9,137 nt of DNA from assembly GCA_964556885.1 (NCBI GenBank), contig CAZKYP010000131.1:1-9137 (forward strand), read 5' to 3'. The stretch's first letter is position 1, and each line of letters starts with the position of its first letter. The DNA comes from CAZKYP01 sp964556885. Its GTDB lineage: Bacteria > Planctomycetota > Phycisphaerae > Sedimentisphaerales > Anaerobacaceae. Under the pieces are notes generated by a model. The model did no database searches, was not told the origin of the DNA, and worked only from the letters and a program-made list of their open reading frames with translations. Made by a program: the position numbers and the translations under genes. Below are positions 1-5,744 of this stretch, one piece after another.

Positions 1-602
1 ATTTGCATAACGAGTCTGCCTATTCGTTAGAAGCAGGTTATACGGGAAATCTTTCGAAACGCCTTAAAGTCAGGGTCGATTCGTATTACCAGAGAATGGA
101 GCATCTGTTGGGCTCGGTGAACCAGATGGCAGGGCCGGTAACGAACAGCTATTTTGCCAATCTGGACGGGGCCAATTCATACGGCGGCGAAACCGAGATC
201 AGTTATCACGGGGACAGATATAACCTCTCTATGTGGTATGCATATAATGAGCTGGTCACAGATAACAGCAGCGATGCGATTCGGGCGTACTTTCCAGCGC
301 GTCACAAGGTGGGTGCCCGCTATAGTTACCAGATCATCGACGACTGGCGGCTCCAGGCAAATTATGTGTACAATGATGTAATTCACACCAATAAATCGAA
401 CTCGCCTTCGGATAATGCACCGGTTTCTCACAGGCTGGATCTTACAGTCAGCAATAAGCTTTTCGATGGAAACACAGACATCTTATTTGGTGTAACTGAT
501 GTGTTAAATAAGACCTCCGGCCCGAACTATGACGTCAGCTATTTCACAAGCTACGAGACGCCCGGCAGGACATTCTTCGCCAGAATCCGCCATCAATTTT
601 AA
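1..602 (+). CDS. TonB-dependent outer-membrane receptor, C-terminal part (5' end outside window)
   Basis: The frame is open to the left edge (first full codon at 3, TTG, a leucine rather than a start), so this is the last ~199 residues of a larger protein. It reads as alternating amphipathic beta-strands with aromatic girdle residues and Asn/Asp/Gly turns, for example around residues 48-80 and 100-125. It ends in a TonB-dependent receptor signature: a VTDVLNK segment, then PGRTFFARIRHQF with a terminal Phe recognised by the BAM machinery. Such receptors import chelated iron, cobalamin or glycans through a 22-strand barrel using TonB energy; the plug and TonB box would lie upstream, so the substrate cannot be told. 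It converges on the next gene with 52 bp between stops and no obvious terminator hairpin. Family call is firm, ligand unknown. Confidence 0.9.
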   Translation, partial: LHNESAYSLEAGYTGNLSKRLKVRVDSYYQRMEHLLGSVNQMAGPVTNSYFANLDGANSYGGETEISYHGDRYNLSMWYAYNELVTDNSSDAIRAYFPARHKVGARYSYQIIDDWRLQANYVYNDVIHTNKSNSPSDNAPVSHRLDLTVSNKLFDGNTDILFGVTDVLNKTSGPNYDVSYFTSYETPGRTFFARIRHQF

Positions 603-654
603 TAATCAATAACAGTGTTTTCTTAAGATAACTTCAGTTTGGCAGGTTTAAACC

Positions 655-1659
655 TTACGCCCACCATGCCCGGGCTCTGCCTTTTTTCATTATATCGGCC
701 AGAACTTCATTCGCAATGGCAGCATCGTCTCTGACCTGGAAGTCAAACATACCCACGCAGATGAAATCCGCCCCATTCTCGAAGGCATACCTGAATCCGT
801 CTTTCGGATGGATCGCTCCTGCGGCCAGCACCTTAAATCCAATCCACGGCCGCTTAACCTTGCTCATAAACTCGATAGTTTCATCCGGATTAATACACCA
901 GATATTGTCATGGTTCTTATCGTGCTCGTCATAATCACCTGTCTCCGGCTCTGTCCTGTGCTCTTTCGGATTTGCAGACCAGTAGTTATCGTTATGCAAT
1001 GTCTTGACATAGAAATCAGGCTCCACACCCCATTTTTCACAATCCATCGGGACTTGCAGAGTGTGACCGCCGACACCGGCCGGGACTTTATTTTCTTTAA
1101 TGAAATCCACCGTCCTTGCGATTAAATCCATCCTGGCCATTCGCACCAGTTTGTCACCATATCCACCTTGTATGTAAACCCAAGAAGCTCCTCCATCTAT
1201 AGCTTTCATTACCGTGGCCCTGAAACCTTCTTCCACCGTCGGGTGACACTCACAAAGCACCTGTATCTTCCCACCTCTCTTCCAGTATTTCTGGACCACC
1301 CCAAGACAGGACGGATTCACCAGAATGGTATTGATTCCGTTTTCCTCACACAGTTGCAGAGTCTCCATGACCTTTTCCTCGGTGTTGTAAGCCTTCAACA
1401 GTTTCGATACATATATCAGGTCACGGCTGTGAGCCCACCCGCCAATCAGATTCCCGCCGATAATCAATCTACTCATTCTAACGCTGCCGATTTTGCCCAT
1501 TGGCAGCTCTTTGACCGATGTCCCGGCATCATGCATCTTCGATTCTGAGGTCTGGCCGGCCAACAAAATCTGCTCCTCGAGACTCATGGCAATTGCTGCT
1601 CCGGCGGATGCGGTAATGGAATCCCTTAAGAATTTGCGACGATTCAGTTTTTTAGACAT
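655..1659 (-). CDS. Tat-exported TIM-barrel protein, remotely aldo/keto reductase-like
   Basis: 334 residues. The N-terminus NRRKFLRDS (residues 6-14) followed by an Ala-rich stretch (16-25) is a twin-arginine signal, so the protein is probably exported folded, perhaps with a cofactor. The rest shows eight candidate beta-strands in (beta/alpha)8 order: SRLIIGGN (63-70), INTILVN (109-115), IQVLCEC (132-138), ASWVYIQGG (158-166), VPAGVGGHT (192-200), DFYVKTLHN (215-223), WIGFKVLAAGAI (272-283) and ADFICVGM (297-304). The opening LPMGKIGSVRMSRLIIGG resembles the start of aldo/keto reductases, but I cannot place their Asp-Tyr-Lys-His tetrad, so a reductase activity is not supported. His199, Lys219, His222 and Lys276 sit at strand ends and are candidate active-site residues. 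ATG at 1659 is preceded by AAAGGG with 9 nt spacing. It looks monocistronic. This kind of protein is familiar from Planctomycetota and relatives with unknown function. Confidence 0.8.
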   Translation of the reverse strand: MSKKLNRRKFLRDSITASAGAAIAMSLEEQILLAGQTSESKMHDAGTSVKELPMGKIGSVRMSRLIIGGNLIGGWAHSRDLIYVSKLLKAYNTEEKVMETLQLCEENGINTILVNPSCLGVVQKYWKRGGKIQVLCECHPTVEEGFRATVMKAIDGGASWVYIQGGYGDKLVRMARMDLIARTVDFIKENKVPAGVGGHTLQVPMDCEKWGVEPDFYVKTLHNDNYWSANPKEHRTEPETGDYDEHDKNHDNIWCINPDETIEFMSKVKRPWIGFKVLAAGAIHPKDGFRYAFENGADFICVGMFDFQVRDDAAIANEVLADIMKKGRARAWWA

Positions 1660-1695
1660 GGCCTATTTCCCTTTATATATAAGATTTGCCGTAAA

Positions 1696-1704
1696 ATTAT
1701 AACA
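1696..1704 (-). promoter_or_regulatory. Extended -10 promoter for the Tat TIM-barrel gene
   Basis: The minus strand reads TGTTATAAT, a perfect match to the extended -10 consensus TGnTATAAT. With a 16-nt spacer, ATTTCA (1718-1723) is a weak -35 (3 of 6), as is common for extended -10 promoters. Transcription would start near 1689, giving a leader of about 30 nt that includes the Shine-Dalgarno sequence. Motif seen directly; activity inferred. Confidence 0.6.
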
Positions 1705-1715
1705 CTATTAATAGT
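1704..1715. promoter_or_regulatory. Perfect 12-bp palindrome abutting the extended -10 (possible operator)
   Basis: ACTATTAATAGT is its own reverse complement. It lies in the -35/-10 spacer and shares one base with the TG of the extended -10, a position where a bound dimeric repressor would block RNA polymerase. A 12-bp palindrome is expected a couple of times by chance in 9 kb, so only its location argues for function. Confidence 0.3.
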
Positions 1716-1870
1716 ACTGAAATCTCACCCGAATTGCAATAATACGAAACCGCATTTCCTATACAATTTTCCACTATTCACAGTTACTAAAATAATCGTT
1801 ACTTCCTTCGCATTCGGTGCCTTTTATATGTAGAGAAGACAACATAAATAAAAGGAAAGGAGTACTGACA

Positions 1871-2083
1871 ATGAAACGTTTAATATTAGCCATCCTGTTC
1901 GTGACAGTTATGCTCAACCTCAGCGGGTGCGTAGTTGTCGACCGTAATCACAAGTATGCCAGACGTGTAGTAGTCGTATCACCCCCTCCGGGACACCATC
2001 CTGACCGACCGGGCTTTCCGAATCGACCAAATGCCGACCATGACAGACGCGGGCGACCGGGAAACAGATTTGGGCGACCCTGA
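1871..2083 (+). CDS. Small basic Pro/Arg/His-rich lipoprotein
   Basis: 70 residues. The start at 1871 is chosen because AAAGGAAAGGAG (1851-1862) ends 8 nt before this ATG; an in-frame GTG at 1817 has no ribosome site. Residues 1-19 form a lipoprotein signal (MKR, then a hydrophobic stretch) ending in the lipobox LSGC with Cys20. The mature part of about 51 residues starts CVVVDRNHKYARRVVVV and continues as low-complexity sequence rich in Pro, Arg, His, Asn and Gly, with loose repeats of the type RPG / NRPN / GRPGNRFGRP. It has no recognisable domain and is probably disordered, positively charged and tethered to a membrane. Interaction with anionic surface polymers is only a guess. A terminator-like hairpin follows at 2149, so it is probably transcribed alone. 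I do not recognise a named family. Confidence 0.75.
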   Translation: MKRLILAILFVTVMLNLSGCVVVDRNHKYARRVVVVSPPPGHHPDRPGFPNRPNADHDRRGRPGNRFGRP

Positions 2084-2148
2084 TCCGAAATCGCAACTTA
2101 TACCCTTTTAATTGAGTAATTTCAGACAAAAACGATACAACAACAAAT

Positions 2149-2193
2149 TAGAACCCATCACAAAACAGGAATTGGGATGAGTTCTATTTTTTT
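2149..2193 (+). terminator. Rho-independent terminator after the small lipoprotein gene
   Basis: TAGAAC (2149-2154) pairs with GTTCTA (2181-2186), CATC (2156-2159) with GATG (2176-2179), and CAA (2161-2163) with TTG (2172-2174). One mismatch separates each block, and the loop is 8 nt. Seven T residues follow directly (2187-2193). The stem is AT-rich for an intrinsic terminator, but the symmetry and T-tract are clear. It lies 66 bp after the stop codon. Confidence 0.65.
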
Positions 2194-2202
2194 ATCTATC
2201 AG

Positions 2203-2231
2203 TTGCCAACCTGTCGTTTATCTTTTAGAAT
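2203..2231 (+). promoter_or_regulatory. Sigma70-type promoter for the DUF6250-like lipoprotein gene
   Basis: TTGCCA (2203-2208, 5 of 6 to consensus) and TAGAAT (2226-2231, 5 of 6) are separated by exactly 17 nt. Transcription would start near 2238, giving a leader of about 50 nt. The promoter sits just downstream of the terminator, which supports independent transcription of the next gene. Confidence 0.65.
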
Positions 2232-2260
2232 CCTATTTAATTGAATAATCCCAGAAAACC

Positions 2261-2284
2261 GGATTAGAATTAAAAGGATTAGAA
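2261..2284 (+). repeat. 9-bp direct repeat GGATTAGAA overlapping the ribosome-binding site
   Basis: GGATTAGAA occurs at 2261-2269 and again at 2276-2284, a period of 15. The second copy contains the GGA of the Shine-Dalgarno sequence AAAAGGA, 8 nt before ATG 2287. It may be chance in AT-rich sequence, or a binding site for a regulator of translation. Confidence 0.35.
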
Positions 2285-2286
2285 AA

Positions 2287-3000
2287 ATGTTGCGAAAATT
2301 TTTGTTTGTATTGTCAATTGTCTTAACAGTAACAACAGGCTGCTCCATGAATTCATGTATCAAATCGCAACTGCCTTATTCACGAAGCGAGGTTTTATTC
2401 TTCGATGATTTTTCCGGCGATTTGTCAAACTGGCTTGCAGAGGGCATCGAGCCGAAATTAATCGGCGGTAGGATGGAGTTGGATACGCCGGTCGGAACTA
2501 CTGTCTGGTTTCGGCCGCAGCTTTCCGGCAATATCCTGATTGAATATGACGCCATCGTAATTGACAAAGACGGTCCCAACGACCGCGTCAGCGATTTGAA
2601 TTGTTTCTGGATGGCAACCGACCCTGCTAATCCAGACAATCTTTTTGCACAAAGCGAGCAGCGGGGCGGGACCTTCAAGAATTATGACAATCTAAATCTC
2701 TACTATGTCGGCTACGGCGGCAATACGAACTCAACGACCCGCTTTCGTTGCTATTGTGATTCGGAACGTATACTCTTAGGTGAATATACCGACCCGAATC
2801 ATTTAATCACCCCAAACCACACATATCAAATCCAGCTTATTGCTTTCGGCAATGTGGTTGAATATTACATCGACGGCGAGCGGCTGTTCCATTACTATGA
2901 CCCCGAGCCGTTCAAACAGGGCCACTTCGGCCTGCGAACAGTCCAGAATCACCTCGCAATGGACAACTTCCGAGTGCTCCGCCTGCACTCGGAAGATTAA
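2287..3000 (+). CDS. Lipoprotein with DUF6250-like lectin/glucanase-type domain
   Basis: 237 residues. The signal peptide (1-18) ends VTTGC, giving a lipid-attached Cys19; the -3 Thr is less usual than Leu but acceptable. One domain fills residues ~36-235: it starts LFFDDFSGDLSNW, runs through IEYDAIVIDKDGPNDRVSDLNCFWMATDP (in part, 85-112) and ends FGLRTVQNHLAMDNFRVLRL. The DDFSGDLSNW opening, the HTYQIQLI...VEYYIDGERLF hairpin and the FGLRT...MDNFRV closing pair are typical of concanavalin A-like jelly rolls. The GPNDRVSDLN.FWMATDP motif is what I associate with DUF6250, found in polysaccharide-degradation loci. Its role is probably binding or cleavage of a polysaccharide at the cell surface. 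No catalytic pair can be assigned. ATG 2287 has AGGA at 8 nt. Its final codons form a hairpin (2967-2995). Confidence 0.75.
   Translation: MLRKFLFVLSIVLTVTTGCSMNSCIKSQLPYSRSEVLFFDDFSGDLSNWLAEGIEPKLIGGRMELDTPVGTTVWFRPQLSGNILIEYDAIVIDKDGPNDRVSDLNCFWMATDPANPDNLFAQSEQRGGTFKNYDNLNLYYVGYGGNTNSTTRFRCYCDSERILLGEYTDPNHLITPNHTYQIQLIAFGNVVEYYIDGERLFHYYDPEPFKQGHFGLRTVQNHLAMDNFRVLRLHSED
2967..2995. terminator. 11-bp perfect hairpin at the end of a coding sequence, probable bidirectional terminator
   Basis: CTTCCGAGTGC (2967-2977) and GCACTCGGAAG (2985-2995) are perfect complements around a 7-nt loop. The right arm ends two bases before the TAA stop, so the hairpin encodes the C-terminal FRVLRLHSE. ATTAAATTTG follows, which is only a weak U-tract. 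The opposite gene ends at 3020, so the hairpin could end transcription from both sides or protect the 3' end of the mRNA. Confidence 0.55.
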
Positions 3001-3019
3001 ATTTGATAAGAACTGCGAG

Positions 3020-4000
3020 TTAATATACCCCAAAGACTTCCAGTCCCGATGTCTCGTTCTCTATAAGAATACGAATACTGGTCACGTGCAAAGGCTGGGG
3101 CAGTTTGAGCCGGAAAGTGCCGAGCGGTCGAAGCCTGAATTTGCCGCCTTTATTGAACACTTCTTTCCGGGTCAAATAACCCACTCTATAAGTAACCTCG
3201 ATGTCCTTTATTAAAACAAAACGCGCCTTCGGGCTGGTCCTCCGCAAGAGTATTTCTTTTACGGCCCTGTTTGTCGGATTGCCGCATGTGGTTTCGAGCC
3301 ATGTATTTTGTCCCGCCTGAGTTTTACCCATCAGGAACGCCTGCACCTCGACGTGTGTGACAACTGGAATTGGAGGCTCCCTGTCAGCGGACAAAAACGG
3401 GATTCCTGTGACCTCAAGGCCGGTCGATTCGTGATTGATATTAATCCGAATCCGCCTGATTTTCATAGGCCTTGGCAGGGCGAGCTTGAAAACGTCCCCG
3501 CGATAAAGTTTGACCCGTCCCGACTCGTTGAATACTTCTTTTACCATGCCGCCCGGCGCCATATACGAAATTTCGATATCGTTTATTCTCAGATAATCGG
3601 CCCTGTAACCGGTCCGCCTTATTCGGATTTCCTTGAACATACCGTCGTACCTGCTGTCACACAGACATTCGAGCCACGTACTGTCACCGCCCGGTGTAGT
3701 ACCCAGCAGAATCTCACCGGGGTAGGGGCTATCGGCGAAGACCATCGCTTCTTCGTATTCTTTTATCAGCTCTTTCAGTTCGGTAATAATATCAGCCGCT
3801 CTGTCAGCCTCGAAAGATGCACTTTGCGATGCTTCTTTGAGGTCGCCGGCGGCCATGGTAATCTCATCAGCCAGGTCCCTGATGGACGTGATATGACCGT
3901 TTGCAACCGCAAGAATAGTTCCGGCCGAACCGCCGAGGATAAGTAATGTGATAATGATTTTTAATGCCCGAATTTGATTTATTGTTCTCCTTGTACCCAT
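3020..4000 (-). CDS. Membrane-anchored protein with two tandem 104-residue repeats
   Basis: 326 residues from ATG 4000. This start is chosen because AAAGGAGA lies 9 nt upstream; a longer frame from TTG 4033 would translate that Shine-Dalgarno sequence. MGTRRTINQIRALK precedes one membrane segment (~14-33). Residues 39-85 are a charged helix, probably a coiled coil. Two homologous units follow, 97-200 and 222-325, which align without gaps at a constant offset of 125 with about 43 of 104 identities by my count. Shared marks are TWLE..C, KEI..RRT, I.DIE..Y, KEVFN, LPxP and E..GLEV.G. Each unit is beta-rich. The pattern LRINDIEISY...FKLALPRPMKIRRIRI recalls small beta-sandwich domains such as DUF2541 or discoidin-like folds, but that is inference. 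It probably projects into the periplasm. Its 3' end faces the DUF6250-like gene 19 bp away. I do not recognise a named family. Confidence 0.75.
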   Translation of the reverse strand: MGTRRTINQIRALKIIITLLILGGSAGTILAVANGHITSIRDLADEITMAAGDLKEASQSASFEADRAADIITELKELIKEYEEAMVFADSPYPGEILLGTTPGGDSTWLECLCDSRYDGMFKEIRIRRTGYRADYLRINDIEISYMAPGGMVKEVFNESGRVKLYRGDVFKLALPRPMKIRRIRININHESTGLEVTGIPFLSADREPPIPVVTHVEVQAFLMGKTQAGQNTWLETTCGNPTNRAVKEILLRRTSPKARFVLIKDIEVTYRVGYLTRKEVFNKGGKFRLRPLGTFRLKLPQPLHVTSIRILIENETSGLEVFGVY

Positions 4001-4008
4001 CTCAAGAT

Positions 4009-4016
4009 TCTCCTTT
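4009..4016 (-). promoter_or_regulatory. Shine-Dalgarno sequence that fixes the start at 4000
   Basis: The minus strand reads AAAGGAGA, with GGAG 9 nt before ATG 4000. It lies inside the reading frame extended from TTG 4033, which shows that the longer start is not the true one. Confidence 0.75.
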
Positions 4017-4063
4017 CTACCCTTAAAAGGCAACGACCAGCCGGCAAGTAACTGAAAAATCTT

Positions 4064-4093
4064 ATTCTAAAAACAAATTTATAGCAATGTAAT
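4064..4093 (-). promoter_or_regulatory. Candidate promoter for the two-repeat membrane protein gene
   Basis: On the minus strand ATTACA (4088-4093, 4 of 6) and TAGAAT (4064-4069, 5 of 6) are 18 nt apart, in the 196-bp gap after the heme/propeller gene. TGTAAT is repeated at 4088-4093 and 4098-4103, about one helical turn apart, and overlaps the -35. The gap length suggests that this gene is not simply part of the upstream operon. Confidence 0.35.
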
Positions 4094-4196
4094 ATATTGT
4101 AATACACCTATTCGGAACTTGTTGAATATCAGGACAGTTCATGCAGATTATTGAGACATACCGGAATATCTGTTGATTTACCGTAACGGCTGCGGG

Positions 4197-5744
4197 TTAT
4201 TCCCGGTTCTGCCAGGGTTCGGTATGTTCAATTTTAGGTGTGGCACTGGTAACAGTTATCACAAGCTCCGATTCAGTCTCAGCGCGGGCCGCCCGCGCTA
4301 AAGCTCTCTCGCTGACCTCAACCTTGCCGGTAATCAGCTCCGGAACACTGTAAGTTTGCAGCAATGAGTCATAATAGGCAGGATCTTTTTGAGGTAGTAT
4401 CAGAGGCTTATGTGCATGTCCGTCTTCGTCGATATAGCTAAAGTAGATGCGTGTAAATAATCCGTCCCGCCGCTTGCTGCTGAACGAAAGCCACCTGCTG
4501 TTGCTGGAGAAGCTATGCCATGATTCCGAATATTCGCTGTTAATCGGGAGGCTGTCATATGCCCCGGTATTCAGGTCCATTATATAAAGATCACTGCTGG
4601 ATTGATATACCGGGAAGCAGCCGTAGTCACTCATGCAAAATACCAGGAACCTGCCGTCCGGAGAAATACGCGGCAACAAAATACTCATACCGGTCCGGTC
4701 CGCCGACAGTACAGTCTCAGGCTGTCCCCATTCGTCCGTTTCTATATTATACGCGGCTCTTCGCAAGTCATATTTGACTTCGTCAAAATGCTCAGGCGGA
4801 ACCGTATTTCGATCAGTCCATAGTATCGGGGCACTGCAAAAATAAAGATATTTACCGTCCGGCGACCATGCAGGATATGTTTCCAGTCTGTCTTTTTCAG
4901 ATATTTCAGATGCAATTTTTACCTGCCGGCTGTCAACTATGTAATAATAAATGGCCGAATCGAGGTCAACTACGTCACGAATCTCCGGTGTAGTCTTATG
5001 GAAAAACTGTCGAACGTTATTTATAGAATATGCCGCCAGGCGGCCGCTGGGATGCCATGATGCATAACCCCATTTTTGGTCTATCTTAATGACCTTTCCC
5101 TCGCCGGCAAGCAGTGTCGAACTGCCATAATGGCTGCTGCGAATACCTAATGTCATATATTCGGATTTATTGTTCAGGAAAGTGTGGCAATTCAGACAGC
5201 CATTACCGAAAGACTTTCCATGTAAAACTACAGATTCATCGTACCCTTCCAGATTACGCTGATAAACGCCGACGTCTTTCCACCAGTTGAAAAGCGGCTT
5301 AATAAAACGATATACTATATAACCGTCTATATTTTCTTTTGCGATATTGTTATTGATTGTCTCGTATCGGTTCCAGGTATTGTCTTTATTTTTAACATAA
5401 ACATCGAAATAAAGCTGCTCGCCGCGATTGGCATCCAACAGCAATTTCCATTGCCGCTGAGGGATTTGGATTTTCCCCGTTCTGCTGGAAACACTGATGG
5501 AATTACCTTTTGTCGAATGTATCGTAACGAAGTATTCTATACCCGGCTCAAGAACCAGAAAATTAAGAGGTGCAATATTCGGCGGAATCACAGTCCCTGT
5601 ATAATCAGGCTTAATGCCCGGCAAGCGGGAAATGAGAGTATAATCATCAACCGTCGCAGTAGTTTTACTTAATACCATCCACAAAGCCGCCGCCACTGCG
5701 AAAGTCACACATATCAGAAACAGACGATTATAAACTTTTTTCAT
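4197..5744 (-). CDS. Membrane-anchored monoheme c protein with TolB-like beta-propeller
   Basis: 515 residues. A basic start and one hydrophobic segment (~8-26) form a signal anchor, so the rest should be periplasmic. Residues ~35-125 look like a beta-sandwich (PPNIAPLNFLVLEPG...YFVTIHS...LYFDVYVKN). A CxxCH motif, CLNCH (183-187), covalently binds one heme c; Met197 and His205 lie close by as possible axial ligands. From ~225 come PD40/TolB-type blades: ASWHPSGRLAAYS (228-240), AWSPDGKYLYFCS (292-304), PRISPDGRFLVFCMS (358-372) and a degenerate SWHSFSSNSRWLSFSS (408-423). The C-terminal ~45 residues are Ala/Glu-rich and probably flexible. The ATG overlaps the previous stop (ATGA), so translation is coupled to the DUF6057-like gene. 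I remember similar heme/TolB proteins beside DUF6057 genes in Bacteroides, but could not check this. It probably has an electron-transfer or sensing role; its partner is unknown. Confidence 0.85.
   Translation of the reverse strand: MKKVYNRLFLICVTFAVAAALWMVLSKTTATVDDYTLISRLPGIKPDYTGTVIPPNIAPLNFLVLEPGIEYFVTIHSTKGNSISVSSRTGKIQIPQRQWKLLLDANRGEQLYFDVYVKNKDNTWNRYETINNNIAKENIDGYIVYRFIKPLFNWWKDVGVYQRNLEGYDESVVLHGKSFGNGCLNCHTFLNNKSEYMTLGIRSSHYGSSTLLAGEGKVIKIDQKWGYASWHPSGRLAAYSINNVRQFFHKTTPEIRDVVDLDSAIYYYIVDSRQVKIASEISEKDRLETYPAWSPDGKYLYFCSAPILWTDRNTVPPEHFDEVKYDLRRAAYNIETDEWGQPETVLSADRTGMSILLPRISPDGRFLVFCMSDYGCFPVYQSSSDLYIMDLNTGAYDSLPINSEYSESWHSFSSNSRWLSFSSKRRDGLFTRIYFSYIDEDGHAHKPLILPQKDPAYYDSLLQTYSVPELITGKVEVSERALARAARAETESELVITVTSATPKIEHTEPWQNRE

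Larger units (their letters stand above)
2107..2264 (+). repeat. Imperfect ~30-bp direct repeat flanking the terminator
   Basis: Copy 1 (2107-2136) begins TTTAATTGAGTAATTTCAGA and copy 2 (2236-2264) begins TTTAATTGAATAATCCCAGA; both go on with AAAA, C and GAT, allowing small indels. Three mismatches occur in the first 20 bases. Copy 1 follows the small lipoprotein gene. Copy 2 begins almost exactly at the predicted transcription start of the next gene. The two copies bracket the terminator hairpin and the promoter. They could be a relic of duplication or a shared regulatory element. Confidence 0.5.

Noticed and set aside
808..1548. Plus-strand open frames of 105 and 126 codons
   Set aside because: Both are antisense to the Tat TIM-barrel gene, lack convincing ribosome sites and have no protein-like pattern.
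655..1659. Calling the Tat protein an aldo/keto reductase
   Set aside because: Only the opening strand resembles that family; the catalytic Asp-Tyr-Lys-His set cannot be placed.
1817..1870. Upstream GTG start for the small lipoprotein
   Set aside because: It would bury the signal peptide behind a charged extension and translate through a strong ribosome site; ATG 1871 gives a proper lipoprotein signal.
3308..3946. A 212-codon open frame on the plus strand
   Set aside because: It lies wholly antisense to the two-repeat membrane protein, whose internal repeats prove its frame; the product has no coherent domain and looks like random translation.
4001..4033. Longer N-terminus from TTG 4033 for the two-repeat protein
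   Set aside because: The added codons include the Shine-Dalgarno sequence of ATG 4000, so the shorter form is the better start.
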